Positions 16,043 through 25,036 of a stretch of DNA of 37,651 nucleotides are shown one piece after another; the first letter of the stretch is position 1, and each line of letters starts with the position of its first letter. The translations under genes and the position numbers were made by a program. Below the pieces are notes generated by a model. That model made no database searches, was not told where the DNA came from, and saw only the letters and a program-made list of their open reading frames with translations. The stretch comes from Nostoc sp. CCCryo 231-06. GTDB lineage: Bacteria > Cyanobacteriota > Cyanobacteriia > Cyanobacteriales > Nostocaceae. The DNA lies in contig JAHCSU010000050.1 in assembly GCA_023522315.1 (NCBI GenBank), positions 1 to 37,651 on the forward strand, read 5' to 3'.

Positions 16043-16385
16043 CTGATTTCTGAATTTTTCCATTGAGAACTGCTCTTTAACAAGCCTCAATAAAATAATA
16101 AGTCCTCTGAGAAATATTTTATATCTATCTAAAGGAATAGATAAAGTAAATTTTAACAAACTATTACGGGAAAGTACGTAGGCACGTAACGGTGAAACTC
16201 CGCTCTTGGCAAGGGTTTCCTACCTTGTAGGTATTGTAGTAACTGCTGTCAAGTTGCGTCAGGCGATCGCGAGTAAGATGCTGCTGTATCAGGAACACAG
16301 CCCTTATGAGCATCAATGCTTATCGTCATACATCGCTTTTACCTAAGATCATCTCAACAGCTTATTTAGCGTCGCTAAAGATAAA

Positions 16386-17120
16386 CTAATTTTCTAAAAT
16401 CTGGATTTCATCAAGTTTATTAATCACCACATCCGCACCTCGGACATTATCCGACTTACCCACCCAAGTGATACCAATACAACCTGCGGCTTTAGCATTA
16501 CGCGCCATTTGCATATCACCAACGGAATCACCCACCATCAATGTAGCGCCTGGTTCGACTCCCAAAGCTTGGCAAGCTTGCAAAAATAGCACCGGATCTG
16601 GTTTACTCGGCCCCTCATCTACTCCCATTTCCAATTCGATATAATTATTTAATTGGTGATTTTCTACAAAGTTATGTACTTCATCACTTGTTGCTGCGGA
16701 GAGGATACCAAGTTTCAAACCCCCTTTCCGTAGGTATTTCAACAAGTCTAAGCTACCCACAAACAGGGGTGAAGGAGTTTTTTCAATGTATTTTTCCGCT
16801 TCATCCAAAGCTTGACGGGCTATTTTTAAGGATTCAAACCATCCTCTACCTGTTTCGGCAATATATGCCGCAGCCGCAACTTCTGTTTCACGGCGACTCG
16901 CTACCGATATCAAACCCGCCGGATCTAGAATATTCCCATTGATGCCAAATGCCATTAATAGGGGTTCCCCAATGCCGGGAACTTGAGCGTCTATCAACCT
17001 GGCTGCTCTTTGTGCGAGCGATCGCAAATACGTTTCTGAATCTTCTAGAGTACCGTTTTTATCAAACAAAATTGCCTGGATATTATCAAAAGTGATGTTT
17101 CTACATTTAATAGTTGCCAC
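16386..17120 (-). CDS. HAD-superfamily hydrolase, phosphoglycolate phosphatase-like
   Basis: 244 residues from a GTG start (GGA ten bases upstream). HAD motif I is FDKNGT (Asp20), motif II LSAATS, motif III Lys in GPSKPDP, motif IV VGDSVGDM. The insertion between motifs I and II is a helical type-1 cap. In place of the usual DxD the sequence is DxN (Asn22): the second Asp normally acts as acid/base in phosphatases, so activity may be altered. Substrate unknown. It lies downstream of rps1 on the same strand but beyond a terminator. Confidence 0.85.
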   Translation of the reverse strand: MATIKCRNITFDNIQAILFDKNGTLEDSETYLRSLAQRAARLIDAQVPGIGEPLLMAFGINGNILDPAGLISVASRRETEVAAAAYIAETGRGWFESLKIARQALDEAEKYIEKTPSPLFVGSLDLLKYLRKGGLKLGILSAATSDEVHNFVENHQLNNYIELEMGVDEGPSKPDPVLFLQACQALGVEPGATLMVGDSVGDMQMARNAKAAGCIGITWVGKSDNVRGADVVINKLDEIQILEN

Positions 17121-17202
17121 AATATTTCATTCCATTTATTTACTTAAAGTGAAGAGTTATGAGTTTTTATGCTTAACTCCTAACTGTTCCCAATTCTCCA
17201 CA

Positions 17203-17228
17203 TAAAAAAAGAGGGAAAAACCCTCTTT
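17203..17228 (-). terminator. Rho-independent terminator of rps1
   Basis: Eight-bp perfect stem (AAAGAGGG and CCCTCTTT), five-base loop, then a run of T on the minus strand, 50 bp after the rps1 stop. Confidence 0.85.
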
Positions 17229-17278
17229 ATATAATGATTTAATACTCTTACTTAAAAACAAGTAAAACTATAAATGTA

Positions 17279-18466
17279 TTATTCTTCAATAGCTGCTGGA
17301 ATTTCTTCTTCAGTTTCCGTGGCTGCTGGAATCTCTTCTTCAATTTCCGCAACTACTGGAATTACTCCGTCAAGTTCTGCTGCTGGTGGAATATCTTCGT
17401 CAAGTTCTGCTGCTGGTGGAATTTCTTCTTCAAGTTCCGCTGCTGGCGCAATATCTTCGTCAAGTTCCGTTGCTGGTGGAATATCTTCGTCAAGTTCCGC
17501 TGCTGGTGGAATATCATCTTCTGATACAACTTCCGCAGGTGCAGCCGCCGCAGCAGTAGCACCTTGTTGCTTGGCTAACAGCTGTTCACGATATTTAGCA
17601 GCCATTTCTTCTGCTTTATCGTAGACCAAATCCCGGTTTTTAATCATGTCGCCAGGTTCGGGTTCTAGCTGCTTGGTAGATAGAGAAATCCGACCCCTTT
17701 CTGCATCCAAGTCAATGATCATAACTTTTACTTCATCATTGACATTGAACACGCTATGAGGTGTATCAATATGTTCGTGGGAAATCTCAGAAATGTGCAG
17801 TAGACCACTGACGCCGCCAATGTCGATGAAAGCACAGTAAGGTTTGATCCCACGAACTGTACCAATTACTACTTCGCCGACTTCTAGGCGGTTCATTTTA
17901 CGTTCAACCAGCGCCCGACGGTGAGATAGAACTAGACGGTTACGTTCTTCATCCACCTCTAGGAATTTTAATGGCAAATCTTCGCCTACCAATTCTTCTT
18001 TAGGTTTGCGAGTACTAATATGGGAACCGGGGATAAAGCCGCGTAATCCCTCAATGCGTACCAATGCTCCACCGCGATTGGTTGCAAATACGCCAGAACG
18101 GACAGTAGCATCTTCTGCTTGCAGCTGTCGCACGCGCTCCCAAGCCCGCATATATTCAATACGGCGAATGGAAAGGGTTAATTGACCATCTTCGTTTTCA
18201 TCGGTAAGGATGAAAAATTCCCGCGTTTCGTTTGACTGTAAGACTTCTTCCGGGCTATCTACCCGGTTTATAGACATTTCTTGTATAGGAATATATGCTG
18301 CGGTTTTAGCACCAATGTCAATCAGAGCGCCGCGCGGCTCTATACTGAAAACTGTTCCTGGTACAACATCACCAGGGCTAAAATGATAATCGTATTTGTC
18401 AAGTAGAGCAGCGAAATCTTCGTGAGTGAATCCAATTTCTGTAGCGGTTAAATTCTGATTGACCAT
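17279..18466 (-). CDS. rps1: 30S ribosomal protein S1, cyanobacterial type with acidic repeat tail
   Basis: 395 residues. Three S1 (OB-fold) RNA-binding domains lie at about 31-100, 118-185 and 196-266: GDVVPGTVFSIEPRGALIDIGAKTAAYIP, then the degenerate second, then GEVVIGTVRGIKPYCAFIDIGGVSGLLHISEIS. This is the short form of S1 typical of cyanobacteria and plastids, which binds mRNA leaders on the 30S subunit. The tail from about 317 consists of eight acidic ten-residue units (consensus EDIPPAAELD), encoded by 30-bp tandem repeats. AGGA precedes the ATG. Confidence 0.95.
   Translation of the reverse strand: MVNQNLTATEIGFTHEDFAALLDKYDYHFSPGDVVPGTVFSIEPRGALIDIGAKTAAYIPIQEMSINRVDSPEEVLQSNETREFFILTDENEDGQLTLSIRRIEYMRAWERVRQLQAEDATVRSGVFATNRGGALVRIEGLRGFIPGSHISTRKPKEELVGEDLPLKFLEVDEERNRLVLSHRRALVERKMNRLEVGEVVIGTVRGIKPYCAFIDIGGVSGLLHISEISHEHIDTPHSVFNVNDEVKVMIIDLDAERGRISLSTKQLEPEPGDMIKNRDLVYDKAEEMAAKYREQLLAKQQGATAAAAAPAEVVSEDDIPPAAELDEDIPPATELDEDIAPAAELEEEIPPAAELDEDIPPAAELDGVIPVVAEIEEEIPAATETEEEIPAAIEE
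17282..17518. repeat. 30-bp tandem repeat coding the S1 tail
   Basis: Seven full units and one nine-codon unit, in frame. Units nearest the centre are nearly identical in DNA; the 3'-terminal three are more diverged. Confidence 0.85.
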
Positions 18467-18761
18467 GCTAATTTGTTCCTGGTTCTAGTCTCCGTAAAGG
18501 TTGTGCGACAAGCGCGATGTGTTATGCAAACAGTTTTATGGCATCTTACATTAACATCCATTTTCATCCTAGCGCAGAAAAGCTAGTATTAACACATATC
18601 TACTCCCAAGATTGGAAATTATATCACAATATTAAAAATGATTAGTTATTTACTTTGTAGTTAAAACCAACAAAGGACAGACACAATAATATCCGTTGCT
18701 ACCATACATAGTAGGAACGGATACTAACATCAAATCCGCTTAAAGGTCTGGTATATAGGAT
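18467..18761. other. rps1 upstream region and end of psbBT operon
   Basis: AT-rich. It should contain the rps1 promoter and leader, though no clear -35/-10 stands out. At its distal end it contains the psbT terminator at 18691-18722. Confidence 0.4.
18691..18722 (-). terminator. Hairpin after psbT
   Basis: Twelve-bp stem with one mismatch (ATCCGTTGCTAC and GTAGGAACGGAT) and an eight-base loop, 40 bp beyond the psbT stop. A moderately T-rich stretch follows. Confidence 0.6.
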
Positions 18762-18869
18762 CTACTTATCTTTTGGTTTCTCAAAGCGAGGGGGTTCACG
18801 AAATGCGATCGCAAAGAAAATAGTACCTATACACAGAGTAAAAATCAAGATGTACGCAACGCTTTCCAT
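18762..18869 (-). CDS. psbT: Photosystem II reaction centre protein T
   Basis: 35 residues: MESVAYILIFTLCIGTIFFA is a single membrane helix, followed by IAFREPPRFEKPKDK, matching PsbT throughout. PsbT sits at the PSII dimer interface and helps stability of the acceptor side. It lies downstream of psbB on the same strand, as in most cyanobacteria, with a 112-bp gap that contains a hairpin. Confidence 0.96.
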   Translation of the reverse strand: MESVAYILIFTLCIGTIFFAIAFREPPRFEKPKDK

Positions 18870-18925
18870 ATTACGATTTCCTGCCTATAGAGCCAGTAAT
18901 TAAAGTTTTTAGTGCTGAGTGGCTT

Positions 18926-18964
18926 GAGTGCTGAGTTAGAGCTTTAACTCGGAACTCAGCACTC
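18926..18964. repeat. Hairpin in the psbB-psbT gap
   Basis: Perfect 12-bp inverted repeat (GAGTGCTGAGTT, AACTCAGCACTC), 15-base loop, with an extra partial copy (AGTGCTGAGT) beside it. It resembles short dispersed repeats of Nostoc and could protect or attenuate the psbB message. Confidence 0.6.
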
Positions 18965-18981
18965 ATAAATCAGGACTGAAA

Positions 18982-20511
18982 TTAGAGGGCTTCCTTCCGG
19001 CGGGTTGATTTGTCACCCACTTTCTGGAACAGACCCCACTCAACTTGCTCTTCTAGATCGGCATCAACACCAGCAAATACGTCTCGGTAGATTGTCCGAG
19101 AGCCATGCCAGAGATGACCAAAGAAGAATAAGAGAGCAAATACTGCGTGTCCAAAGGTAAACCAACCTCTAGGACTGGTGCGGAATACACCATCAGAGTT
19201 CAAGGTTTCTCGGTCAAATTCAAAGATTTCACCGCCTTGAGCTTTACGGGCATACTTCTTCACATCAGCTGGTTCTGTAAAGGTTTTACCATTCAGATTG
19301 CCACCATAAAAACTAACGGTGACACCAGTTTGCTCGAAGCTATACTTAGATTCTGCTCGACGGAACGGAATGTCAGCGCGGATAATTCCATCTGCATCGC
19401 TCAAAATCACTGGGAAGGTTTCAAAGAAGTTCGGGAGACGACGCACGGTCAATTCCCGTCCTTCAGAATCTTTGAATACGGCGTGACCTTGCCAAGACTG
19501 AGCAATACCATCACCCTTAACCATCGGCCCTGTACGGAATAGACCGCCTTTAGCGGGGCTATTACCGACGTAATCATAGAAAGCCAGCTTTTCGGGAATC
19601 TGCGACCAAGCTTGGTCAAGGCTTGCACCTTGAGCAACGCTAGTTTGGACACGCTGCTGAATTTCTTGACGGAAGTAGCCTTGATCCCATTGATAACGGG
19701 TTGGCCCAAACAATTCGATGGGAGTGGCGGCGTTACCGTACCACATAGTACCTGCAACAACAAAAGCAGCAAAGAAAACTGCTGCAATACTGCTAGAAAG
19801 TACTGTTTCAATGTTCCCCATCCGTAAGGCTTTGTAGAGCCGTTCGGGGGGTCTAACTGTGAGGTGGAATAAGCCTGCAATAATACCAACAACGCCAGCA
19901 GCAATGTGGTGAGCCACAATGCCACCAGGGTTGTATGGGTTAAAACCATCTGGCCCCCATTCTGGTGCGACTGCAAGCGCTGCTCCAGTTATACCGTAGG
20001 GGTCAGTAACCCACATGCCTGGGCCAAATAGTCCGGTGAGGTGAAAAGCACCAAATCCAAAACAAAGTAGACCAGATAAAAACAGGTGAATGCCAAACAT
20101 TTTTGGCAAGTCTAGGGCAGGTTCACCAGTGCGGGGATCTCTAAAGAGTTCCAAATCCCAGTAAACCCAGTGCCAAACGGCAGCTAGGAACAAAAGACCG
20201 GAAAGAACGATGTGAGCCGCAGCAACGCCTTCAAATGACCAGAAACCAGGATCAGTTGCTGGGCCACCAGTAACGTTCCAACCACCCCAAGATTGAGTGA
20301 CGCCCAAACGTGACATGAAGGGTAGAACGAACATCCCTTGACGCCACATCGGATTGAGAACCGGATCGCTAGGGTCAAAAACAGCCAGTTCGTAGAGTGC
20401 CATCGAACCAGCCCAGCCTGCTACTAAGGCTGTATGCATTAAGTGTACAGAAATCAGCCGTCCTGGATCATTCAGAACGACTGTATGCACTCGGTACCAG
20501 GGTAGTCCCAT
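18982..20511 (-). CDS. psbB: Photosystem II chlorophyll-binding core antenna CP47
   Basis: 509 residues, the usual length. It starts [19 protein letters not shown] and has the His-containing membrane helices ([91 protein letters not shown] and others) that ligate chlorophyll a. The large lumenal loop lies between helices five and six (about 255-450), and the C-terminus is cytoplasmic. GAGGAGGAG stands about seven bases before the ATG. It is co-directional with psbT. Confidence 0.99.
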   Translation of the reverse strand: MGLPWYRVHTVVLNDPGRLISVHLMHTALVAGWAGSMALYELAVFDPSDPVLNPMWRQGMFVLPFMSRLGVTQSWGGWNVTGGPATDPGFWSFEGVAAAHIVLSGLLFLAAVWHWVYWDLELFRDPRTGEPALDLPKMFGIHLFLSGLLCFGFGAFHLTGLFGPGMWVTDPYGITGAALAVAPEWGPDGFNPYNPGGIVAHHIAAGVVGIIAGLFHLTVRPPERLYKALRMGNIETVLSSSIAAVFFAAFVVAGTMWYGNAATPIELFGPTRYQWDQGYFRQEIQQRVQTSVAQGASLDQAWSQIPEKLAFYDYVGNSPAKGGLFRTGPMVKGDGIAQSWQGHAVFKDSEGRELTVRRLPNFFETFPVILSDADGIIRADIPFRRAESKYSFEQTGVTVSFYGGNLNGKTFTEPADVKKYARKAQGGEIFEFDRETLNSDGVFRTSPRGWFTFGHAVFALLFFFGHLWHGSRTIYRDVFAGVDADLEEQVEWGLFQKVGDKSTRRKEAL

Positions 20512-20970
20512 CGACTACGCTCCTCCTCGATGAGTTAGTTTACAAAGCAATTTTCTTACTGAGATTCTAAGAAACGAAATTCGCCACTCAGAAAACTCTC
20601 TCTTGTTTTTTGTTATTGCCAGAGCCAGAGTACTACCACAGTTAGTCTTATAAGTCAGACAGCGTGGGTACTTTGGCAATGCTTACTCGCTTCGGGAGGT
20701 TTACCTTGTAGGGTAGCCATCACTAAGCAAAAATGAGAATGTTTTAAAAAGTGTAACTATTGATGGAATTGTTTGCAAGCGTGTAAATTGATGCGATCGC
20801 GTAGCATGTCGAAGTTTTTTCGCTACCAATCGCTATCGGGGATTAAATTTTCTTATCTTTTCTTTATGAGGGGAGTGGGGAGCAGAGGGCGGAAAGAGGT
20901 AAATTACTCATTCTCCCCCTTGCACCCAGGAATAACTGCCCCTCTGCCTCTTTTACCAACGCCCTAATAT
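20512..20970. other. Region upstream of psbB
   Basis: Should contain the psbB promoter and leader; no single promoter can be fixed by eye. Distal part (about 20865-20960) is low-complexity G/C-rich dispersed sequence. No gene seen. Confidence 0.4.
20519..20527 (-). promoter_or_regulatory. psbB ribosome binding site
   Basis: GAGGAGGAG on the minus strand about seven bases before the ATG, unusually strong for this window. Confidence 0.7.
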
Positions 20971-21297
20971 CTACTGAACCACCAATTGGATGTTTTGCAG
21001 TTGACATTTCGCCTCAGCCGTACCCAGGCGTTCAATTACCTGTTCAGCGCTCATCAGACGCTTGAGTACTACTTGACCTATGGTCTGACTGGCAATTACT
21101 GGTGTTGTTGGCTTCACTTCCACGGTTAAAACGGCTTCTTCAACTCGATAAAGCCATAGCAATTCGTTTTGTTCTACTAAACAAATATTCATTCGTTGAA
21201 TATCTGGTTGGCGTCGCCATGCGGTTATTTGCCAGAGTCCATCAGATGCCCAGACTCTAGCAACTGCCCATCCCTCAGATAGAAAGAAATACTTCAC
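20971..21297 (-). CDS. Conserved cyanobacterial hypothetical protein
   Basis: 108 residues, soluble, no signal peptide. The sequence (FLSEGWAVARVWASDGLWQITAWRRQPDIQRMNICLVEQNELLWLYRVEEAVLTVEVKP) alternates like a small beta-sheet protein, and the end is helical (SAEQVIERLGTAEAKCQLQ). I believe similar proteins occur near psbB in other Nostocales, but no function is known to me. Confidence 0.75.
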   Translation of the reverse strand: MKYFFLSEGWAVARVWASDGLWQITAWRRQPDIQRMNICLVEQNELLWLYRVEEAVLTVEVKPTTPVIASQTIGQVVLKRLMSAEQVIERLGTAEAKCQLQNIQLVVQ

Positions 21298-21777
21298 GTT
21301 TTTAGTCTCACTATTAGACTTTCAATCTGCTGTTTACGATATCGCGATCGCTTTCTTCGCTGATGTATAAACACTAGATTTGTTAAGTAAAACCATGTAG
21401 CCGTTCTCTACAAAAAATAACTCCACAGTTGTGTGTACCCAAGTAGCAACAGGCAAAGTTTTAATGTAGACTACTTGACTGACCGTCAAAGCTTAACAAA
21501 TCTATTCACTAGTAATTATGAATTTACGACAAATTTAGGAAATGTTTAAAATCTTAATTAAATAAAAACCTTTCATTATTTAACGAATGCTAAAGTTTAT
21601 TTTTTTGTTAATAATTTTTTGTAACAATATAGTGCGTAGGCGTAGCCCGTCGTAGACATGTTTATCTATATTCGTATACTTAGCAACAGGTATTGCCGTA
21701 ACTAATTGTAAAAATCAAGCACAATAGCCACAAATGTAGTAAAATAGCTGACCGCTGATATTAAATATTTTATTGCT
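21298..21777. other. Intergenic region between two divergent genes
   Basis: AT-rich. It contains a short dispersed repeat at 21634-21659 (GCGTAGGCGTAGCCCGTCG...). No gene; promoters of both flanking genes are expected here. Confidence 0.4.
21634..21659. repeat. Short dispersed repeat of the GCGTAGGCGTAGCCC type
   Basis: A related copy begins at 35097. Family members are common in Nostoc genomes (recollection). Confidence 0.5.
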
Positions 21778-23430
21778 ATGACCTGGTTTTCCTTGTCCGT
21801 AAAACGGTGGGGTCGGATTACACAATTCCTATCTCTGTTCTGTCTATGTTTATTTTTAGTTGTTAGTTGCGCTCCTCGTCCACAGACTACTACGCCGCCA
21901 TCGGGTTCTGTTAATAGCCCTACAGGTGATGATCGTATTACTATAGGTACAACAGCAAAGCCGAGAACCCTTGATCCGGCTGATGCTTATGAGTTAGCAT
22001 CCTTAGGTTTGGTGTTTAATATGAGCGATCGCCTCTACACCTACGAACCAGGAAGCACAGAAATTAAGCCACAGCTAGCTACAGCATTACCTAAAGTCAG
22101 CCAAGATGCCTTAACTTATACCATCCCCTTACGTCAGGGAGTGGTTTTTCACGATGGGACTCCCTTCAATGCCCAAGCAATGGCGTTTACCATCAACCGC
22201 TTTATTCAAAATAAAGGAAAACCCTCATTCTTACTAGGTGATATAGTAGATTCTGTAAAAACTCCAAGCGATTATGAGTTAACAATCAAGCTGAAAAAGC
22301 CCTTTGCAGCGTTTCCTTCATTGCTGGCGTTTCCTGGGGTGTGTGCAGTTTCGCCAAAAGCTTACGAACTCGGTGCAGGTAAATTCAAGCCGAATATTTT
22401 TGTGGGGACTGGCCCTTACAAGTTAGGACAGTATGGTACTGATTCAATCCGATTTGATGTGTTTGATAAGTATTGGGGAGAGAAACCAGCTAACAAGGGT
22501 GTTAACCTGCAAATTCAAACTAGTCCGGTTAATTTGTTTAATGCTTTCCGTACAGGCGCAATTGATGTAGCTTATCTGTCGTTACAACCAGATCAAAATC
22601 GTAGCTTAGAAGAAGGTGGTAAAAAAGGGGATTGGCAAGCGATCGCAGCTGAGGGTAGTGTAGTAAGTTATCTGGTATTGAACCGGAATCAGCAGCCCTT
22701 AGATAAATTAGAGGTTAGACAAGCGATCGCGTCAATTATTGACCGTCCACTTTTAAATCAGCGGGCGTTACTTGGTCAAGCAGATCCGCTTTATAGCATG
22801 ATTCCCACAACGTTTAATGTTTCTGTACCATTATTTAAAGATAAATATGGCGATGCTAACTTTGATCAAGCTAAAAAATTATTAACTACTGCTGGTTTTT
22901 CCAAAGAGAATCCGGCAAAAGTACAAATTTGGTATCCTTCTAGTTCACCTACTCGTAGTTTGGCAGCACAGACGCTCAAATCTCTTGTGGATGCCAAAAT
23001 GGATGGAATACTGCAATTTGAAGTCACCCCTGCTGAAGGGCCTGCCTTCTTTAAAGACATTTCTAAAGGTTTATATCCAGGAGCTTTACTTGATTGGTAT
23101 CCAGACTTTTTAGACCCAGATAATTACGTCCAGCCGTTTTTGTCTTGTGATAAAGGTTCGGTTGCTAAAGGATGCGAAGATGGAGGCAGTCAAACTCAGG
23201 GTTCGTTCTACTATAGCGAAGCCATCAATAAACTGATTGATCAGCAACGCAAAGAACTAAATCCGGAAGCGCGTCAGAAAATTTTTGCAGAAATTCAAAC
23301 GCAAGTAGCTACTGATGTACCTTATGTTCCCTTATGGCAAAGCAAAGACTATGTATTTGCCCGAAATGGTGTGAACAGCGTACAACTTAACCCAACCCAG
23401 ATTCTGGTTTACCAGACAATTAAAAAATAA
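21778..23430 (+). CDS. ABC transporter family-5 solute-binding lipoprotein
   Basis: 550 residues. N-terminal hydrophobic stretch and lipobox LVVSC (Cys31) indicate a lipoprotein anchored on the periplasmic side. The rest is the SBP_bac_5 fold (oligopeptide/dipeptide/nickel type): ITIGTTAKPRTLDPADAYELAS, VFHDGTPFNAQAMAFTINRF, the FVGTGPYKL motif, and a C-terminal DWYPDFLDPDNYVQPFLSC region. No permease or ATPase genes adjoin, as is common for this gene in cyanobacteria. The substrate, a peptide or other organic compound, is not readable. Confidence 0.92.
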   Translation: MTWFSLSVKRWGRITQFLSLFCLCLFLVVSCAPRPQTTTPPSGSVNSPTGDDRITIGTTAKPRTLDPADAYELASLGLVFNMSDRLYTYEPGSTEIKPQLATALPKVSQDALTYTIPLRQGVVFHDGTPFNAQAMAFTINRFIQNKGKPSFLLGDIVDSVKTPSDYELTIKLKKPFAAFPSLLAFPGVCAVSPKAYELGAGKFKPNIFVGTGPYKLGQYGTDSIRFDVFDKYWGEKPANKGVNLQIQTSPVNLFNAFRTGAIDVAYLSLQPDQNRSLEEGGKKGDWQAIAAEGSVVSYLVLNRNQQPLDKLEVRQAIASIIDRPLLNQRALLGQADPLYSMIPTTFNVSVPLFKDKYGDANFDQAKKLLTTAGFSKENPAKVQIWYPSSSPTRSLAAQTLKSLVDAKMDGILQFEVTPAEGPAFFKDISKGLYPGALLDWYPDFLDPDNYVQPFLSCDKGSVAKGCEDGGSQTQGSFYYSEAINKLIDQQRKELNPEARQKIFAEIQTQVATDVPYVPLWQSKDYVFARNGVNSVQLNPTQILVYQTIKK

Positions 23431-23818
23431 GTTGAGTTGAGAGTTGAGAGTTAAAAGTTAGGAATTTTCAACTAGACTTCTTGCAAAAATCACAAAATCA
23501 TGAATGTGAGTGATTCTGATTAAAAGAGAGAGATTGCACTTCACTGTATACCAGGGCTATTTCATTCTCATCTAGCCCGCCTCAGAATGAATTCTGAGTC
23601 TAATAGCAAAAGTCGTCTCAAGACGACTAGAAAAGGTTACAGTCCGTTTGAACGGACTTTGTCCTATTACTGTGGCGGAAGTTTGCCTATCTTTAACAAT
23701 TTGCTTGAGCAAATTGTCTTGTCTGGTTAATTGAGATGGTAGCTGGATTTATGCCGTGCTTTACTGGCATTAGCTTTTGACCTTCGCTCAACGTGAATTC
23801 ATCTTACAAAACCGCGTT
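23431..23818. other. Intergenic region with foldback repeat copy 2
   Basis: No gene. It holds one AGACTTCTTGCAAAA element end near 23474 and the foldback element at 23577-23678. Located between convergent genes. Confidence 0.5.
23577..23678. repeat. 102-bp foldback element, copy 2
   Basis: Shares CCGCC...GGCGG ends and the CTCAGAATGAATTCTGAG palindrome with 1727-1845. Its right arm lost about 16 bp. Internal stems are GTCCGTT/AACGGAC and AGTCGTC/GACGACT. Confidence 0.7.
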
Positions 23819-25036
23819 TCACCCCTCTAATTTGTAAAGCGATCGATGAAGGGTTCTACGCTTGGCTAATTCTTTACCTTTGCGGCCGAGCTGCTCACGT
23901 AGTTGCTGGTCTTTGCACAACCGATTGAAAGCTTGAAACACTTCACAACCAGAATTGGGATTAACCAGTATCCCATTCTCTTCATGCTGAACTGTATCTA
24001 GAACACCGCCTAAACGAGGGGCAATTACAGGCTTACCGAAGTAACTTGCTTCTAAATAAACCATACCAAAACCTTCCATACTATTAGGCTTAGTATCCGA
24101 TAAAGTCAGCATTGCAAATATGTCGCAAGCAGCATAATAACCTGCTAATTCTCGCTCAGGCACATATCCGGCAAAGTGGACGCGCTTATCTACCCGTAAA
24201 CGATGCGCCAGAGATTTCAGTTTTGATTCACTTGACCCTTGACCGCAGATTATATAGTGGACATCCACCCCAAAAGTTAGCAATAGCGGGATGTTATCAA
24301 TTACTCTGTCGAAACCTTTATGTTTTACTAGCCTTCCGATGGAGAGAATAAGTATTGCTGTTTCGGGAATGTTGTAAGTTTGACGCACGCGAATACGTAA
24401 ATCATCAAGGCTGCTGGGACTCGCTACATTAGTACCAAATTTTTCTGGTCTGATTACTGGGTTAATGACGTGGGTAGGAGTATCTAATCGGAAAGCAGTT
24501 CGGAGATAGTCTTGTGTATAAGAACTGTTACAAACAATACCTTCGGCTCGTTTAAGTGTTAATTTAAATAGCGATCGCAGCACGGGATTGTGTAAAGTAC
24601 AAAGAAAATCATCACCGTGCAGATAGATAAAAAAGCGAATAGGTAAGAAATAGCTCAATAGCAACAGCGAAGGGAAATCATAGCCGTGGCCCCACTCTAT
24701 ATAACGGTAGTGATAACGAAAATAAAGTCTGATTGCTAGGACAAATGAGCAGACGATATTCACCCAAGGCTTCAGGATACTTTCCACAAAGCCACTACGC
24801 CAGTATCTAGGATAAAACCAGCGATACACCGGAAACTGTTGACCTTGATCAAATACTTTATCTCCTGAGCAACTAGCCGCCAGCACAATCACTCGTTCTG
24901 GATCTTGGAGACAGCGATTATAAATATATTCCCCAATTACAGCTTCTTTCGGCAGGAAGATCCGGGATATGACTAGGATATCTGGGTATGCAGCTTTGTC
25001 TCTGATTTCGGCTGTTAGTTGAGAAATATGTTCCAT
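23819..25036 (-). CDS. Glycosyltransferase, GT-B fold, group 1 (GT4-like)
   Basis: 405 residues. N-terminal Rossmann domain with DILVISRIFLPKEAVIGEYIYN, a hydrophobic stretch around 95-140, then IYLHGDDFLCTL. The C-terminal donor-binding domain has ILSIGRLVKHKGFDRVI, HFAGYVPERELAGYYAACDIFAML and the EGFGMVYLEA E-x7-E motif typical of GT4 retaining enzymes. Probably adds a sugar to a polysaccharide, lipid or glycolipid. It stands alone, without other cell-envelope genes. Confidence 0.9.
   Translation of the reverse strand: MEHISQLTAEIRDKAAYPDILVISRIFLPKEAVIGEYIYNRCLQDPERVIVLAASCSGDKVFDQGQQFPVYRWFYPRYWRSGFVESILKPWVNIVCSFVLAIRLYFRYHYRYIEWGHGYDFPSLLLLSYFLPIRFFIYLHGDDFLCTLHNPVLRSLFKLTLKRAEGIVCNSSYTQDYLRTAFRLDTPTHVINPVIRPEKFGTNVASPSSLDDLRIRVRQTYNIPETAILILSIGRLVKHKGFDRVIDNIPLLLTFGVDVHYIICGQGSSESKLKSLAHRLRVDKRVHFAGYVPERELAGYYAACDIFAMLTLSDTKPNSMEGFGMVYLEASYFGKPVIAPRLGGVLDTVQHEENGILVNPNSGCEVFQAFNRLCKDQQLREQLGRKGKELAKRRTLHRSLYKLEG

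Larger units (their letters stand above)
15619..16385. other. Region upstream of array copy F
   Basis: No supported gene. It has the palindrome at 15800-15818 and foldback element copy 3 at 15850-16042. Next comes about 250 bp (16140-16385) of more GC-rich sequence with a HIP1 site and short inverted repeats (for example CCTACCTTGTAGG), which I cannot assign. Confidence 0.6.

Noticed and set aside
9484-16385. CRISPR array considered because of repeated spacer blocks
   Set aside because: Repeats are about 200 bp or longer, irregularly spaced and tied to gene duplication; no 25-40 bp direct repeats with unique spacers, no cas genes.
16140-16385. Possible structured RNA upstream of the array
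   Set aside because: More GC-rich with small inverted repeats, but I could not match a tRNA, tmRNA, 6S or other known RNA.
17274-17624. Plus-strand Ser/Gly/Ala-rich frame
   Set aside because: Antisense shadow of the rps1 tandem repeat; the sense strand is clearly S1.
19449-19976. Minus-strand 175-residue frame inside psbB
   Set aside because: Frame-shifted shadow of CP47, which is unmistakable in its own frame.
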